Shown: positions 9,280-18,499, counted from the first letter of the stretch. The stretch is DNA of 64,000 nt from an uncultured Bacteroidia bacterium (GCA_902774045.1 CACYGW010000022.1:1-64000); one strand, 5' to 3'. The notes: generated from the letters alone by a model not told the origin. Made by a program: numbers and translations.

Positions 9280-10737
9280 TTACTTTGTGGGAACTGCCTC
9301 AAGAACAGCCTTCAGGTACTCCCAGGTGCGCTCTACAGAGGCAATGTTCACCCTCTCGTCGGGGGAGTGGGGATACTTTATGGTGGGGCCTACGGAAACC
9401 ATTTCCCAGTTGGGATATTTGGCACCCATGATAGCGCACTCAAGACCTCCGTGGGTGGCCATAATCTTCATATCCTTCCCGTAAACCTTCTTGAACTGCT
9501 CCATCATAACCTTGTTCATAGGCGTATCCAGTTTTGGCGTCCAGCCGGAATAACCGCCCTTGAAGGTAATAGTGGCGCCTGCAAGTTCAAAGAGACAGCG
9601 CATCTTTTCTGAAAGGTAGGCCTTGGAAGAATCAACGGCGCTTCTCATAAGGGAATGAATAGTAAGATGTCCCTTTGCGGTGCGTACGATAGCCATATTG
9701 GTAGAGGTCTCTGTGAGGCCTTCCATAGTGCGGCTCATCCTTACGACTCCTGCGGGGCAGGCTAGCATTGCCTTTACTGCCTTTAGCATTACGGAGTCTG
9801 AGATATATCTTGCCGGAGCGGCTTTCTCCTTGTCGTAAACAAGGGTGGCGCCGGGATCGCTGTCTATAAACTCTGCCTTGATGTCAGAAAAGATACCCTC
9901 TACAGTCTGGGTTACCTTGCGGGCATTGGCAGATGGTACTGCCAGAAGGGCTGTAGCCTCGAAGGGGATGGCATTGCGGAGCGAGCCTCCGGTAAAATCG
10001 GCCACCTTCACCCCAAACTTTTCTATCAGGGGCAGAAGTATGCGGGCGACGGCTTTGTTGGCATTGGCCCTGTACAAGGAGATATCCATACCGGAATGGC
10101 CGCCCTGCAGGCCCTTTATGGTAAGTTTATAACCATTATACCCTTCGGGTGTTTTATAGGTCCGATACTTAAAGTCGGCGGTTGCGTCAAGTCCGCCTGC
10201 GCAGCCAACGCAGAGTTCGCCCTCTTCCTCGGAGTCAAGGTTGATGAGGATGTCACCCTTGAGCACGCCGGGCTTAAGGCTGTTGGCGCCGGTCATGCCG
10301 GTTTCCTCGTCATAGGTAACCAGAACCTCTACGGGGCCGTGTTTAAGGTTTTTGTCTTCCAGTACGGATAGACCCATAGCTACGCCAATTCCGTTATCTG
10401 CGCCAAGGGTAGTGCGGTCTGCCGTTACCCATTCGCCGTCGATAAGGGTTGTGATAGGGTCTTTAAGGAAGTCGTGATTGCTGTCACCGGTCTTCTGGGG
10501 AACCATATCCATATGGCCCTGAAGAATAACTCCGCGGCGGTTCTCCATTCCGGGAGTCGCACCTTTGCGGAAGATGATGTTTCCGGTATCATCCCTGAAA
10601 ACCTCTACTCCGTGACTTTTGCCCCACTCCAGAAGATACTCCTGTACCTTGGACTCGTGCTTTGAAGGACGGGGAATCTGGGTTAGGCCGTAGAAATTGT
10701 TCCAAACTATTGTTGGATTTAGTTCTTTGATTGTCAT
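9280..10737 (-). CDS. pepD: Aminoacyl-histidine dipeptidase (M20)
   Basis: This 485-residue cytoplasmic dipeptidase belongs to M20 and cleaves dipeptides such as Xaa-His (carnosine). The two-metal site is visible: H75-x-D77 in LQGHMDMVP, D114 in LGADNGIGVA, and the DEE at 143-145. The lid/dimerisation domain occupies about 190-390. Length fits PepD well. It is followed after 34 nt by the POT transporter, giving a likely peptide-uptake and breakdown pair. No signal peptide is present. Confidence 0.95.
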   Translation of the reverse strand: MTIKELNPTIVWNNFYGLTQIPRPSKHESKVQEYLLEWGKSHGVEVFRDDTGNIIFRKGATPGMENRRGVILQGHMDMVPQKTGDSNHDFLKDPITTLIDGEWVTADRTTLGADNGIGVAMGLSVLEDKNLKHGPVEVLVTYDEETGMTGANSLKPGVLKGDILINLDSEEEGELCVGCAGGLDATADFKYRTYKTPEGYNGYKLTIKGLQGGHSGMDISLYRANANKAVARILLPLIEKFGVKVADFTGGSLRNAIPFEATALLAVPSANARKVTQTVEGIFSDIKAEFIDSDPGATLVYDKEKAAPARYISDSVMLKAVKAMLACPAGVVRMSRTMEGLTETSTNMAIVRTAKGHLTIHSLMRSAVDSSKAYLSEKMRCLFELAGATITFKGGYSGWTPKLDTPMNKVMMEQFKKVYGKDMKIMATHGGLECAIMGAKYPNWEMVSVGPTIKYPHSPDERVNIASVERTWEYLKAVLEAVPTK

Positions 10738-10756
10738 AGTATTATGAGTTTATGTA

Positions 10757-11767
10757 TTATTTTGCGTTGATAGGATAGGTGCTGTCCGTACCCATCTGGT
10801 GAACGGGAATCCTGGTCTGAAGCAGGATGTTAACACCTTCGCGGAGTACTGCCGTGCATATTGCGGGGATGCGGTAGTGCACCACGGCGTTCTTTGAAGG
10901 CTGTCCCTGTGCTGGCCTTACCGGTTCCGGAGTAAGCTCAAGCATATAGGGCTTTCCGGCCATATTGTCTGCCGATACCAGACCCTCGGTATCAGAAAGC
11001 CTGAAGGCAATTACCCTGGACTGGGAATCTGTTTTTTCCGGGATGATGGTGAAGGTGGCCTTCTGCGTGCTAAGGTCGCTGTAACCTGTAAACAGGGTAA
11101 GGTATTCGTTTTCCAGGCGGGTGAGCTCTTCAAGTACTGCGCTCATTGCCTCTCCGGAGAAGGTAGCGTCGGTGTCGCCTGTAACAATCTGCACCCTCAT
11201 CTTCCTGAAGGTGAATATCATCTGGGCGGCCTCCTTGGCCTTGTCCTCTGACGATTTCTCCACTATCATTTCCTGACGTATGCCTGTGGATGAGCCTTTT
11301 TTGTTGCGGTACAGCGTGGCGGTCTCGGAGGTGTAATTGGAACTTACACCCTTGCCGGAAAAGTCTCCTTTCTCGTCACTGGAGAACTGCCAGGCCATTG
11401 AGGTGCCGCTGAAACCATCGCCAGCGCAGATAAGACCCTGGGCCGTCAGGGCCAGAAAGGTCTGGAGACCTTTGCCCTGGGCAAGAACGTAGCGGCTCGT
11501 CTGGTCTGCCTCTATAAGCGAGTTTATTTTTACTGATTTAAGCTTTGATGTAAGTTCGTCTGCCTGCCTTGCCTCTATTCCAAGATATTTCTTGGCGTAT
11601 TTGGCGTAAGGTCCGGCGTGGAAATTCTCCCTGATGGCCTCTACTTCAATGTTGAGGACTGTCTTGGGAAGGGCATATACAAGTGTGCCCTCAGGGTCCT
11701 GGGCCCTAAGACCGGCCGCGGGCATAATCATTGCCAAAGCGGCTCCTATGAGAATAATCCTTTTCAT
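10757..11767 (-). CDS. DUF4831 family exported protein
   Basis: This protein (336 residues from the chosen start) belongs to the Bacteroidota-specific DUF4831 family, function unknown. The start at 11767 gives a classic signal peptide (MKRIILIGAALAMIMPAAGL then RAQ), whereas the longer frame from 11800 would bury it and overlap the upstream acyltransferase. The mature part begins with a TLVYALPKTVLNIEVEA segment characteristic of the family. It is probably periplasmic or attached to the outer membrane. It lies between the lipid A-type acyltransferase and pepD on the same strand. Confidence 0.82.
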   Translation of the reverse strand: MKRIILIGAALAMIMPAAGLRAQDPEGTLVYALPKTVLNIEVEAIRENFHAGPYAKYAKKYLGIEARQADELTSKLKSVKINSLIEADQTSRYVLAQGKGLQTFLALTAQGLICAGDGFSGTSMAWQFSSDEKGDFSGKGVSSNYTSETATLYRNKKGSSTGIRQEMIVEKSSEDKAKEAAQMIFTFRKMRVQIVTGDTDATFSGEAMSAVLEELTRLENEYLTLFTGYSDLSTQKATFTIIPEKTDSQSRVIAFRLSDTEGLVSADNMAGKPYMLELTPEPVRPAQGQPSKNAVVHYRIPAICTAVLREGVNILLQTRIPVHQMGTDSTYPINAK

Positions 11768-11790
11768 ACTCTGTAAATTATTATCTGTTT

Positions 11791-12669
11791 TTATTTCCAT
11801 CTTTTATGGCTCCAGAGGTAATTTGAGGGTGTCTCCCTTATGTCTGCCTCTACTCGCCTGTAATATTCTTGCAGAAGAAATTCTATAGGGCCGGCCACGG
11901 AAGCATCGTCACAAATCTTGCTCAGCCTTACCGTATATGTGCCGTCGGCCTCCCTTCGTTTGTTAAGGTAAAAAACGCTCATCCCAAACTTGGCCGCAAG
12001 CCGCAGGCCTCCGTCCATTGATAGGGTCTTACGCCCGAAAAACTCTACCTCCATCATGCCTCTTGACACTCCGTAGGGATACTGGTCGTTGGGAAAAACG
12101 TATATTTTCTTTTGGGTTTTATGGTTGATGACGTATCTCATTATGTGCTTTGACTCTATGTAGCCCTGGAAATCTTCCCTTTGCAGCGCGCACCTTATCA
12201 GAGCCATTCTCTTATCCCATTTCTGGTTATGAAGATACCTGTACACGACGGCTACGTCCTGCTCCGTAAAGTTAGACTTCGGAGCGTCGGCTATTCCCTG
12301 AAGAAAGGCACCGGTGAGTTCCCAATTGCCGCAGTGGCAGTCCAGAACCATTACGCTGCCCTTGTCAAAGGCCCTGTACAATTCTTCCGTGCCTTCTGTG
12401 CGGAAGAGTTTCTTGTCAAAGAACTTCTTTTTGTTCCCGCGGCAGCCGCCAAGCCACAAGGCTTCTGCATAGACTCTGCCAAGATTTTTGTAGAACCTGC
12501 GGCGTATGGCCCTTAGTTCTTTCCGGGGCTTTTCCGGGAAGCAACCTTGCAAATTATCAGAAACCACCGCGGTCCGGTAGCGTATGGCCTTCATAATCAG
12601 AGCCATAAGACGCCCTGCGGCGTAGTGGACTCCCAAAGGCAATTTCTGATATGTAGCAAACAGCCCCAT
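11791..12669 (-). CDS. Lipid A biosynthesis-type acyltransferase (LpxL/HtrB family)
   Basis: This 292-residue protein belongs to the LpxL/LpxM/HtrB lysophospholipid acyltransferase family, which adds secondary acyl chains to lipid A. The catalytic HCGNWE (112-117, an HxxxxE motif) is intact. The N-terminal segment is hydrophobic and basic, as in inner-membrane peripheral members. Many Bacteroidales have two such paralogues; which acyl position this one serves cannot be told. It is the first gene of the long minus-strand series and diverges from rpsF. Confidence 0.88.
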   Translation of the reverse strand: MGLFATYQKLPLGVHYAAGRLMALIMKAIRYRTAVVSDNLQGCFPEKPRKELRAIRRRFYKNLGRVYAEALWLGGCRGNKKKFFDKKLFRTEGTEELYRAFDKGSVMVLDCHCGNWELTGAFLQGIADAPKSNFTEQDVAVVYRYLHNQKWDKRMALIRCALQREDFQGYIESKHIMRYVINHKTQKKIYVFPNDQYPYGVSRGMMEVEFFGRKTLSMDGGLRLAAKFGMSVFYLNKRREADGTYTVRLSKICDDASVAGPIEFLLQEYYRRVEADIRETPSNYLWSHKRWK

Positions 12670-12753
12670 TCTTAAAAATTCTTTAACTTACAAATATAGT
12701 AAATTAGAAGTAATAAAGGAAATAATTTTCTTGCCTTGTCCGGGTGCAAAACA

Positions 12754-12785
12754 TTTGGTTTTTATGATGAAACTTCATATATTTG
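12754..12785 (+). promoter_or_regulatory. Promoter of rpsF-rpsR-rplI
   Basis: TTTG (12754-12757), a 20-nt spacer and TATATTTG (12778-12785) fit the Bacteroidota promoter exactly. The -7 box continues as CAGTCC. A leader of roughly 60 nt follows before rpsF; no certain S6:S18 leader fold was recognised in it. Confidence 0.8.
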
Positions 12786-12855
12786 CAGTCCTTTTTGCAC
12801 CATTTTGGGCTGTTAAAAGGTTAAGTATTTTAGTTACAATTAATTACAAACAAAA

Positions 12856-13209
12856 ATGATTAAACAGTACGAGACCGTTTTCATTGCAACTCCCGTTTTG
12901 TCTGAGACCCAGATGAAGGAAGCGGTTGCCAAGTACACAGGCTTCATCAAAGATAATGGTGGAGAGGTTGTGTATGAAGAGGACTGGGGTCTTAAGCAGC
13001 TGGCCTATCCTATCCAGCACAAGACATCCGGTTTCTATTATCTTATCGAATTCAAGGCTGATCCCCAGCTTGTTGCAGCTCTTGAGACCCAGTATCACCG
13101 TGACGAGCGTATAATCCGCTTCCTTACCGTTGCTTTGGACAAGGACGCAGTTGCTTACGCAGAGAAGAGAAGGGCTAACCGTCAGGCTAAAAATCAGCAG
13201 GCTCAATAA
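12856..13209 (+). CDS. rpsF: 30S ribosomal protein S6
   Basis: This 117-residue small-subunit protein binds 16S rRNA together with S18 in the platform. The sequence shows the S6 pattern of an N-terminal YETVFI strand, a conserved [10 protein letters not shown] segment (about 44-53), and a basic C-terminal tail. Length is normal. It opens the conserved rpsF-rpsR-rplI operon, with rpsR 18 nt downstream. Confidence 0.97.
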   Translation: MIKQYETVFIATPVLSETQMKEAVAKYTGFIKDNGGEVVYEEDWGLKQLAYPIQHKTSGFYYLIEFKADPQLVAALETQYHRDERIIRFLTVALDKDAVAYAEKRRANRQAKNQQAQ

Positions 13210-13227
13210 TCAAAGGAGGAATTAATT

Positions 13228-13500
13228 ATGTCAAATGCACAGAACAGCGAAATCCGCTACCTTAACCCTCCTACAGTAGAGGTGAGAAAGAAAAAATACT
13301 GCCGCTTCAAAAGAGCCGGTATCAAATACGTAGATTACAAGGATCCTGAGTTCCTTAAGAAGTTCCTCAACGAGCAGGGTAAGATTCTCCCTCGCCGTCT
13401 CACCGGTACTTCCCTTAAGTTCCAGCGCAAGGTTGCCCAGGCTATCAAGAGAGCTCGCTCCCTGGCCCTTCTTCCTTATGTTACTGACCTTCTTAAATAA
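13228..13500 (+). CDS. rpsR: 30S ribosomal protein S18
   Basis: This 90-residue protein pairs with S6 in the small-subunit platform. The family core is clear: YCRFKRAGI, the [21 protein letters not shown] segment, and the C-terminal [22 protein letters not shown] good AGGAGG lies about 8 nt before its ATG, unusual strength for this genome. It is 14 nt before rplI. Confidence 0.97.
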   Translation: MSNAQNSEIRYLNPPTVEVRKKKYCRFKRAGIKYVDYKDPEFLKKFLNEQGKILPRRLTGTSLKFQRKVAQAIKRARSLALLPYVTDLLK

Positions 13501-13514
13501 TAGGAGATAGCTCT

Positions 13515-13961
13515 ATGGAAATCATTCTTAAGAAAGATGTGGCTAATTTGGGCCATGCCGACGACGTAGTAAAGGTAAAGAACGGCTACGCAGTTAACTA
13601 TCTCATTCCCCAGGGTTTTGCAACACTTGCGACTCCCTCTGCTCTTAAGCAGCACGCAGAGACTATCAAGCAGCGCGCTCACAAAGAGGCCAAGAAGGTA
13701 GAAGACGCTCAGGCTCTTGCAGCGCAGGTAAGCTCATTGCTTGTCAAGGTTGCAGTAAAGGTTAGCGAAAGCGGCAAGATTTACGGCAGCGTTACTACAG
13801 CTCAGCTTGCAGAGGCTCTTGTAGCAGCAGGCGCACAGGTAGACAAGAAAGACATCACCATCCTCGCAGAGGAAGTGAAGGAGCTTGGCACCTATGAGGC
13901 AGAGGTTAAATGCTACAAGGCTGTAAAAGGCACCTTCAAATTTGAGGTTGTTGCAGAGTAA
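13515..13961 (+). CDS. rplI: 50S ribosomal protein L9
   Basis: This 148-residue large-subunit protein has the two-domain L9 layout: an N-terminal rRNA-binding domain (DVANLGHADDVVKVKNGYAVNYLIPQG-type signature beginning near residue 7), a long charged helix (about 45-75), and a C-terminal domain ending at residue 148. It is last in the S6-S18-L9 operon and is followed at once by an intrinsic terminator. Confidence 0.97.
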   Translation: MEIILKKDVANLGHADDVVKVKNGYAVNYLIPQGFATLATPSALKQHAETIKQRAHKEAKKVEDAQALAAQVSSLLVKVAVKVSESGKIYGSVTTAQLAEALVAAGAQVDKKDITILAEEVKELGTYEAEVKCYKAVKGTFKFEVVAE

Positions 13962-13977
13962 TCTCTTACAGATCAAT

Positions 13978-14008
13978 AAAAAACCGGGGCTTTCGCTCCG
14001 GTTTTTTA
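13978..14008. terminator. Bidirectional terminator between rplI and the acyl-CoA synthetase
   Basis: A stem AACCGGGGC / GCTCCGGTT with a TTTC loop is flanked by A-rich sequence on the left and a T-run on the right. It can therefore end transcripts from rplI (+) and from the convergent acyl-CoA synthetase gene (-), whose stop overlaps its edge. Confidence 0.85.
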
Positions 14009-15661
14009 TTGATTGTCTTTGTCCTTGTATTTGAAGCGCCTTATCTTGTGGGTGGCGGTTTTCTCAAAGTCATCTTTCATGGCCTCTACGTCGCCTATCT
14101 TGCTCTGCTTGCTTACGTGCTTGTTCACGTAGTCCAGCAACGCCTGTTTCTTGGCGTTCAGTTTCTCAAAGAAATCATCTTCCTTGGCCTGGTCCCAGTT
14201 AATGAAAGTATCGTCAAATTTAACCAGGGCCACAAGTTTGCCGTTGCGTTCTACAACAAGGGACTCGTTTACACCCTCCGCTCCGTTTATTACCTCTTCT
14301 ATCTCTTCCGGATAAATATTCTCTCCGGAGGGCCCCAGAATCATATTGCCAAGGCGGCCCTTGATATAGTATCGCCCTTTTGAGTCTACCGTTGCCAGAT
14401 CGTGGGTACGGAACCAGCCGTCATCGGTAATAACGCTCAGGGTCCTCTCTGGGTCTTTATAGTATCCCAGCATAACGTTGTCGCCGCGGACTATTATCTC
14501 TCCCTCGCCCGTCTGAGGGTTTACGTTCTGCAGTTTAACCTCAATACCCCAGGATGGTACTCCTATGGAGCCCACTACGGTCTTGTCCACACAGGCATTG
14601 GTTATGAGCGGTGCGGTTTCCGTGAGTCCGTAGCCAATTGCATAGGGGAATCCGGCCCTCTTTAAGAAGTCTTCTACGGTGGAATCCAGCTTGCTGCCGC
14701 CCACGCCAAAGAACTTAAGTTTCCCTCCAAAGCTCTTCTTCAACCTCTGGCCAACCAGTTTATAGAGCAGCCAGGGCATCTTTTCCTTCATCCAACTAAG
14801 TACGCGGCTGTGCTCTATGGTGGGAACTATGTTATTCTTATATACTTTTTCTATGATTAGAGGCACAGAGCACATTATGGTTGGCCTTACCGTCTTCATT
14901 GCCGACATAAGGACCGATGGTGTAGGCGGCTTGTGCAGATAGTAGACGCAGGCCCCTACATAGATAGGGTAGAGTACCGCCAGCGCCAGTTCGTACGTAT
15001 GGGACATAGGCAGAATGGACAGCCACCTGTCCCGCTTTCCCGCCTTCTGGGCGTGATAGGCCTCAACTATGTTCTGGCAGAAATTCCTGTGGCTGAGCAT
15101 AACGCCCTTAGCCTTTCCGGAAGTGCCGGAGGTGTAGATTATGGCCGCCAGGTCATCGGACTGCGGCTCTTTAACCCAGCCTTCGCAGGTGAAGGCGCCC
15201 TCGTCTTTCTTTATAAGGGTAAGAGTCTCTATATCAAAGACAAGCGTAAGCCTGTCCATACATTCTTTAGATACCTTGGGCAGGAATCTTTGGGAAACGA
15301 ACAGCACCTTGGTGCCGGAATGGGTAAGTATGTTTGTAACTTCGCTCTCTGACGAGTCCGGCAGAATGGGTACGGAAACCCTGCCAAAAGGCGCTGTGGC
15401 AAAAAAGGCAACCGTCCAGTTTGGCATGTTCTGAGACAGTATGGCCACGCGGTCTCCGCTCTTGATTCCAAAACGGGACATCCTGTGCGACAAATCCAGA
15501 ACCTTGCGCCGGAACTCTCCGTAGGTGTAGCCTCCGGAACCATCCACGTAACAGGATAATTTTCTTTTCTCGAATGCTACGGTAGAAAAGTCAATCAGCT
15601 TGGCAAGGGTGGTAAGGGTGGCCTCCCTGCTTCTTCTTAATTTACTGTAGTATCCTTTCAT
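14006..15661 (-). CDS. Long-chain acyl-CoA synthetase (AMP-binding)
   Basis: This 551-residue adenylate-forming enzyme activates fatty acids to acyl-CoA through an acyl-AMP intermediate. The P-loop-like YTSGTSGKAKG (176-186) and the GYGLTETAP motif (about 345-353) are intact, as are the later WFRTHDLA and KGRLGNMI segments of the ANL superfamily. Length is shorter than E. coli FadD but usual for the Bacteroidota type. It is preceded by the PlsC-like acyltransferase 24 nt upstream on the same strand, suggesting a shared role in phospholipid or fatty-acid recycling. Confidence 0.9.
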   Translation of the reverse strand: MKGYYSKLRRSREATLTTLAKLIDFSTVAFEKRKLSCYVDGSGGYTYGEFRRKVLDLSHRMSRFGIKSGDRVAILSQNMPNWTVAFFATAPFGRVSVPILPDSSESEVTNILTHSGTKVLFVSQRFLPKVSKECMDRLTLVFDIETLTLIKKDEGAFTCEGWVKEPQSDDLAAIIYTSGTSGKAKGVMLSHRNFCQNIVEAYHAQKAGKRDRWLSILPMSHTYELALAVLYPIYVGACVYYLHKPPTPSVLMSAMKTVRPTIMCSVPLIIEKVYKNNIVPTIEHSRVLSWMKEKMPWLLYKLVGQRLKKSFGGKLKFFGVGGSKLDSTVEDFLKRAGFPYAIGYGLTETAPLITNACVDKTVVGSIGVPSWGIEVKLQNVNPQTGEGEIIVRGDNVMLGYYKDPERTLSVITDDGWFRTHDLATVDSKGRYYIKGRLGNMILGPSGENIYPEEIEEVINGAEGVNESLVVERNGKLVALVKFDDTFINWDQAKEDDFFEKLNAKKQALLDYVNKHVSKQSKIGDVEAMKDDFEKTATHKIRRFKYKDKDNQ

Positions 15662-15685
15662 CAGGAATTGGTTTCTTGGTTGGTG

Positions 15686-16258
15686 TTAGTGTGTTACGTA
15701 GCTGTCGGGATGCTTTCCCTTCAGGCCCATGGCTTCGTAAGCGGCCTGAATTTTTTCAGTATCGCCCCTGGCGTCATCGGTAAGAGGGAAGGTCTCTCCG
15801 CGGCCCACCTGCTTGCGGCCCCAGTCAAAGAAGCCTAGGTATACCGGGCAACCTACGGCCTTTGCTATGGTGTGGTAGCCGGTCTTCCATTTCTTGTTGG
15901 CCTTTCTTGTACCTTCCGGGGCTATGGCAAGGATGAACTCGTCCTTCTTTCCCATTTCGTCTATTATGCCCTTGACCAGGGCTGAAGCGCTGCTTCTGTC
16001 TACCGGAATGGCACCTGTCTTGCGAAGAAGAGGCCCTATCGGCCAGAAGAAAAACTCCTTCTTTATCATAACGTGGGCTCGCTTGTCAAATTGGGTGTAG
16101 AAAAGATAGGAGATAAGGAAGTCCAGGGCAGATGTGTGGGGTACGCCCAGGATGATGGCCTTTTTTTCCGTGCAGGGACCGCCCATAGTCTCCCAGCCCA
16201 TTTTCCTTAGGGCCCATCCGCAAAATCTTGCCCAGCGTGTTCTTTTTTCTTCTGCCAT
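15686..16258 (-). CDS. 1-acyl-sn-glycerol-3-phosphate acyltransferase family protein
   Basis: This 190-residue protein belongs to the PlsC-type acyltransferases. The catalytic HTSALD (41-46; HxxxxD) and the EGTR motif (about 125-128) are present. It is short for PlsC (about 240) and lacks the strong N-terminal membrane helices, matching a small Bacteroidota subgroup whose exact acceptor is unsettled. It lies between the parE remnant and the acyl-CoA synthetase, all on the minus strand. Confidence 0.85.
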   Translation of the reverse strand: MAEEKRTRWARFCGWALRKMGWETMGGPCTEKKAIILGVPHTSALDFLISYLFYTQFDKRAHVMIKKEFFFWPIGPLLRKTGAIPVDRSSASALVKGIIDEMGKKDEFILAIAPEGTRKANKKWKTGYHTIAKAVGCPVYLGFFDWGRKQVGRGETFPLTDDARGDTEKIQAAYEAMGLKGKHPDSYVTH

Positions 16259-16271
16259 AGACTATCGCAAA

Positions 16272-18179
16272 TTAAATGTTAACGTCTTCAAGTTCCTCTG
16301 CAGAACGCAGATTCTGCCTTATGAAGTTCTGGCGGTCTATTGTGTTGGCCCCCATATAGAACTCCATAATGTCGTGAATTGATTCTTCGTCGGACAGCTT
16401 CACAAGGTCCAGCCTCATATTCTCTCCTATGAAATCTACGAACTCGTTAGAGGAAATCTCTCCCAGACCTTTGAACCTTGTAATCTCTACCCCTGTCTTA
16501 AGGGACTTGATCGCGGTTTCTTTCTCTTCCTGACTATAGCAGTAACGGGTCTCCTTTTTATTGTGAACCCTGAAGAGGGGAGTCTGGAGTATGTGTACGT
16601 GCTCGCGGCGTATAAGGTCCGGGTAATACTTCATAAAGAATGTGAGGACCAGCATACGTATGTGCATTCCGTCATCATCGGCATCGGTTGCTACGATGAT
16701 ATTGTTGTAGCGGAGGTTTTCAAGGTCGTCCTCCACGCCAAGGGCAGAAATCAGAAGGTTGAGTTCCTCGTTCTCAGCCACTTTCCTGCGGCTTTCCTTG
16801 TAGCAGTTAATTGGCTTTCCCCTAAGGCTGAATACGGCCTGAGTGTTGGCATTACGCACCTTTGTTATGGTTCCGCTTGCAGAATCACCCTCGGTGATAA
16901 AGATGCTGGAGGCCTCCCGGAGCTCTTCTTTGTCCTTGGCCACCTTCTCGTTGTAGTGATACTTGCAGTCGCGTAGCTTGCGATTGTACACGCTGGCGCG
17001 CTTGTTCTTCTCCCTGGTCTTCTTCTGAATTCCGGCAATCTCTTCGCGCTCCTTCTGGGACTCGCGGATTTTCTGCTCCAGAACCGGCACAATCTCCTTG
17101 TGCATATGGAGGTAGTTGTCCAGCTTGCGGGAAATGAAGTCGTTTACAAAGGCCCTGATGGTAGGCCCCCTGTCTATCTGGCGGGAACCGTCCTCGCCAA
17201 TTACAAACTTGCCCTCGCTATCCTTGAGCTCCTTCTCCCACATATAGGTAGAACCAAGTTTCGTCTTGGCCTGGCCCTCGAAGATAGGCTCCTGAATGTG
17301 GATGCTGACTGCTCCCACAACGCCCTGGCGGCAATCCTCCGGCTTATAGTCTTTTTTGTAGAAATCCTTCAGCGTCTTGGCTATGGCCTCGCGGAAGGCG
17401 GCCAGATGGGTGCCTCCGTCGCGGGTATTCTGTCCGTTCACGAACGAGGATATGTTCTCTCCGTAGGCATTGCCGTGGGTGAGCACAATCTCTATGTCTT
17501 CGTCTTCCAGATGGATGGGTGCGTAGAGCGGAGTCTCGGTAAGATTCTCGTTCACAAGGTCCAGAAGACCATTCTCGCTTTTGTAGGAAGTGCCGTTATA
17601 TATAAAGGTAAGCCCTTTCTTAAGATAAGAATAGTTCTTTACCATTGTCTCTACGTAGTCCTCGTGGTACTCGTACTTTCCAAAAAGTTCTACGTCTGGG
17701 GTAAAGATTACCAGGGTGCCGTTTTTCTCGTTTGTAAGATCCTTGCCGCTGTCCTTAAGCTCTCCGTATGCATAACTGGCCCAGGACTTCTGCCCGTCCC
17801 TGTAAGACTCTACGTAAAAGGAAGAAGAGCAGGCACTGAAAAATATTGGTGATCCTTCTCTTCTCCTTGGCAAATTTACAATCGAGGATGAAGAGCTGGT
17901 TGTGATCGATGCCATTGAAAATGGCTCCGATGAACAGGCGTTTGAAGCGACACTGGATTCTGGAGAAGAAGAGTTTGATCCTTTCGAAGAATTAATGAAA
18001 GCTGCCGGTGAAGCTGAAGAAAAAGAGACGGAAGATTCCAAGACAGTCGATGATGAAACGCTGTATTCAGACATTGATTACCTTTCGCAGGGTCCAATGT
18101 ACATACCGGGCCTGCGCCGTATATGCTCTATGCCTTCAAGGGTGCGGATGTTGTCGTCGTTATATATAACTTCTGCCAT
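16272..18179 (-). pseudogene. parE: DNA topoisomerase IV subunit B, disrupted in the ATPase domain
   Basis: The 3' part (16272 to about 17835) encodes an in-frame type IIA topoisomerase B subunit from the end of the GHKL region onward, including TOPRIM motifs EGDSASG and DADDDG. It aligns better with ParE than GyrB. The true start is at 18179, giving a short N-terminal piece (start to RRRPGMYIG, about 29 residues). It then runs into unrelated sequence and a stop at 18078-18080. The segment that should carry the ATP-binding motifs (the DNSIDE-, DxGRGIP- and GxxGVG-like motifs) is absent and replaced by about 260-280 bp. The long minus-strand frame from 18074 starts inside that foreign DNA and has a meaningless Ser-rich start. 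As it stands it could not make active ParE; a chimera in assembly is possible. Confidence 0.85.
17821..18105 (+). other. Foreign coding fragment inside parE
   Basis: On the plus strand, opposite to parE, this stretch is open in one frame (17818 to 18222) and reads as an acidic, non-repetitive peptide, for example KNIGDPSLLLGKFTIEDEEL near its left end and EEEFDPFEELMKAAGEAEE in the middle. The Ser-rich minus-strand reading is what the antisense of Glu/Asp codons gives. Base and codon use look more AT-rich than the neighbours. I do not recognise the protein. Edges are approximate: the left one lies in a GAAGAAGAG run and the right one at the 8-bp palindrome ATGTACAT (18098-18105). No ends of a gene or element are visible. 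Confidence 0.65.
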
Positions 18180-18264
18180 AGTTTTTAATCAAGCGTGGTC
18201 TCGTTTTAACCTACAAATTTAGGAAATAATAGCCGAAAGAAAAAATTTACGCCGCCATCATAAA

Positions 18265-18300
18265 CCAAAAAACCACCCACGTCAGGTGAGCGGCTTTTTG
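18265..18300 (-). terminator. Terminator of the ferredoxin gene
   Basis: On the minus strand a GC-rich stem (CCGCTCAC / GTGGGTGG with G-T pairs, 4-nt loop) is followed by TTTTTT about 30 nt after the ferredoxin stop. It separates the ferredoxin from parE. Confidence 0.75.
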
Positions 18301-18325
18301 ATTTGGTTTGATGTTTGGAGTATTG

Positions 18326-18499
18326 TTACTCGCCGGGCTCGATAGCGCCTGTGGGGCAAACGCCTGCGCAAGTTCCGCAGTCGAGACAGATATCAGGATC
18401 GATGGTGTAAACATCACCTTCTTTGATAGCGCCTGCAGGGCACTCGCCTTGGCAAGTTCCGCATGCTACGCAAACATCGGGATTAATTTTGTAAGCCAT
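18326..18499 (-). CDS. 2[4Fe-4S] ferredoxin
   Basis: This 57-residue protein is a clostridial-type ferredoxin with two complete cysteine clusters, CVACGTCQGEC (10-20) and CLDCGTCAGVC (38-48), each followed by Pro. It carries low-potential electrons in the cytoplasm. The obvious partner in this window is the pyruvate:ferredoxin oxidoreductase at 33949-37476, although the genes are not adjacent. It is a single-gene unit, with a promoter at 18543-18574 and a terminator at 18265-18300. It is too short for default long-ORF calls. Confidence 0.95.
   Translation of the reverse strand: MAYKINPDVCVACGTCQGECPAGAIKEGDVYTIDPDICLDCGTCAGVCPTGAIEPGE

Noticed and set aside
16272-18074. Intact 600-residue protein on the minus strand with a Ser-rich N-terminus
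   Set aside because: The first 80 or so residues are antisense of the acidic plus-strand fragment, and the true parE start lies upstream at 18179.
17902-18222. Complete 106-residue gene on the plus strand
   Set aside because: It starts at a GTG inside an open run with no RBS, and its last 35-40 codons are antisense to the parE N-terminus, so it is a fragment, not a gene.
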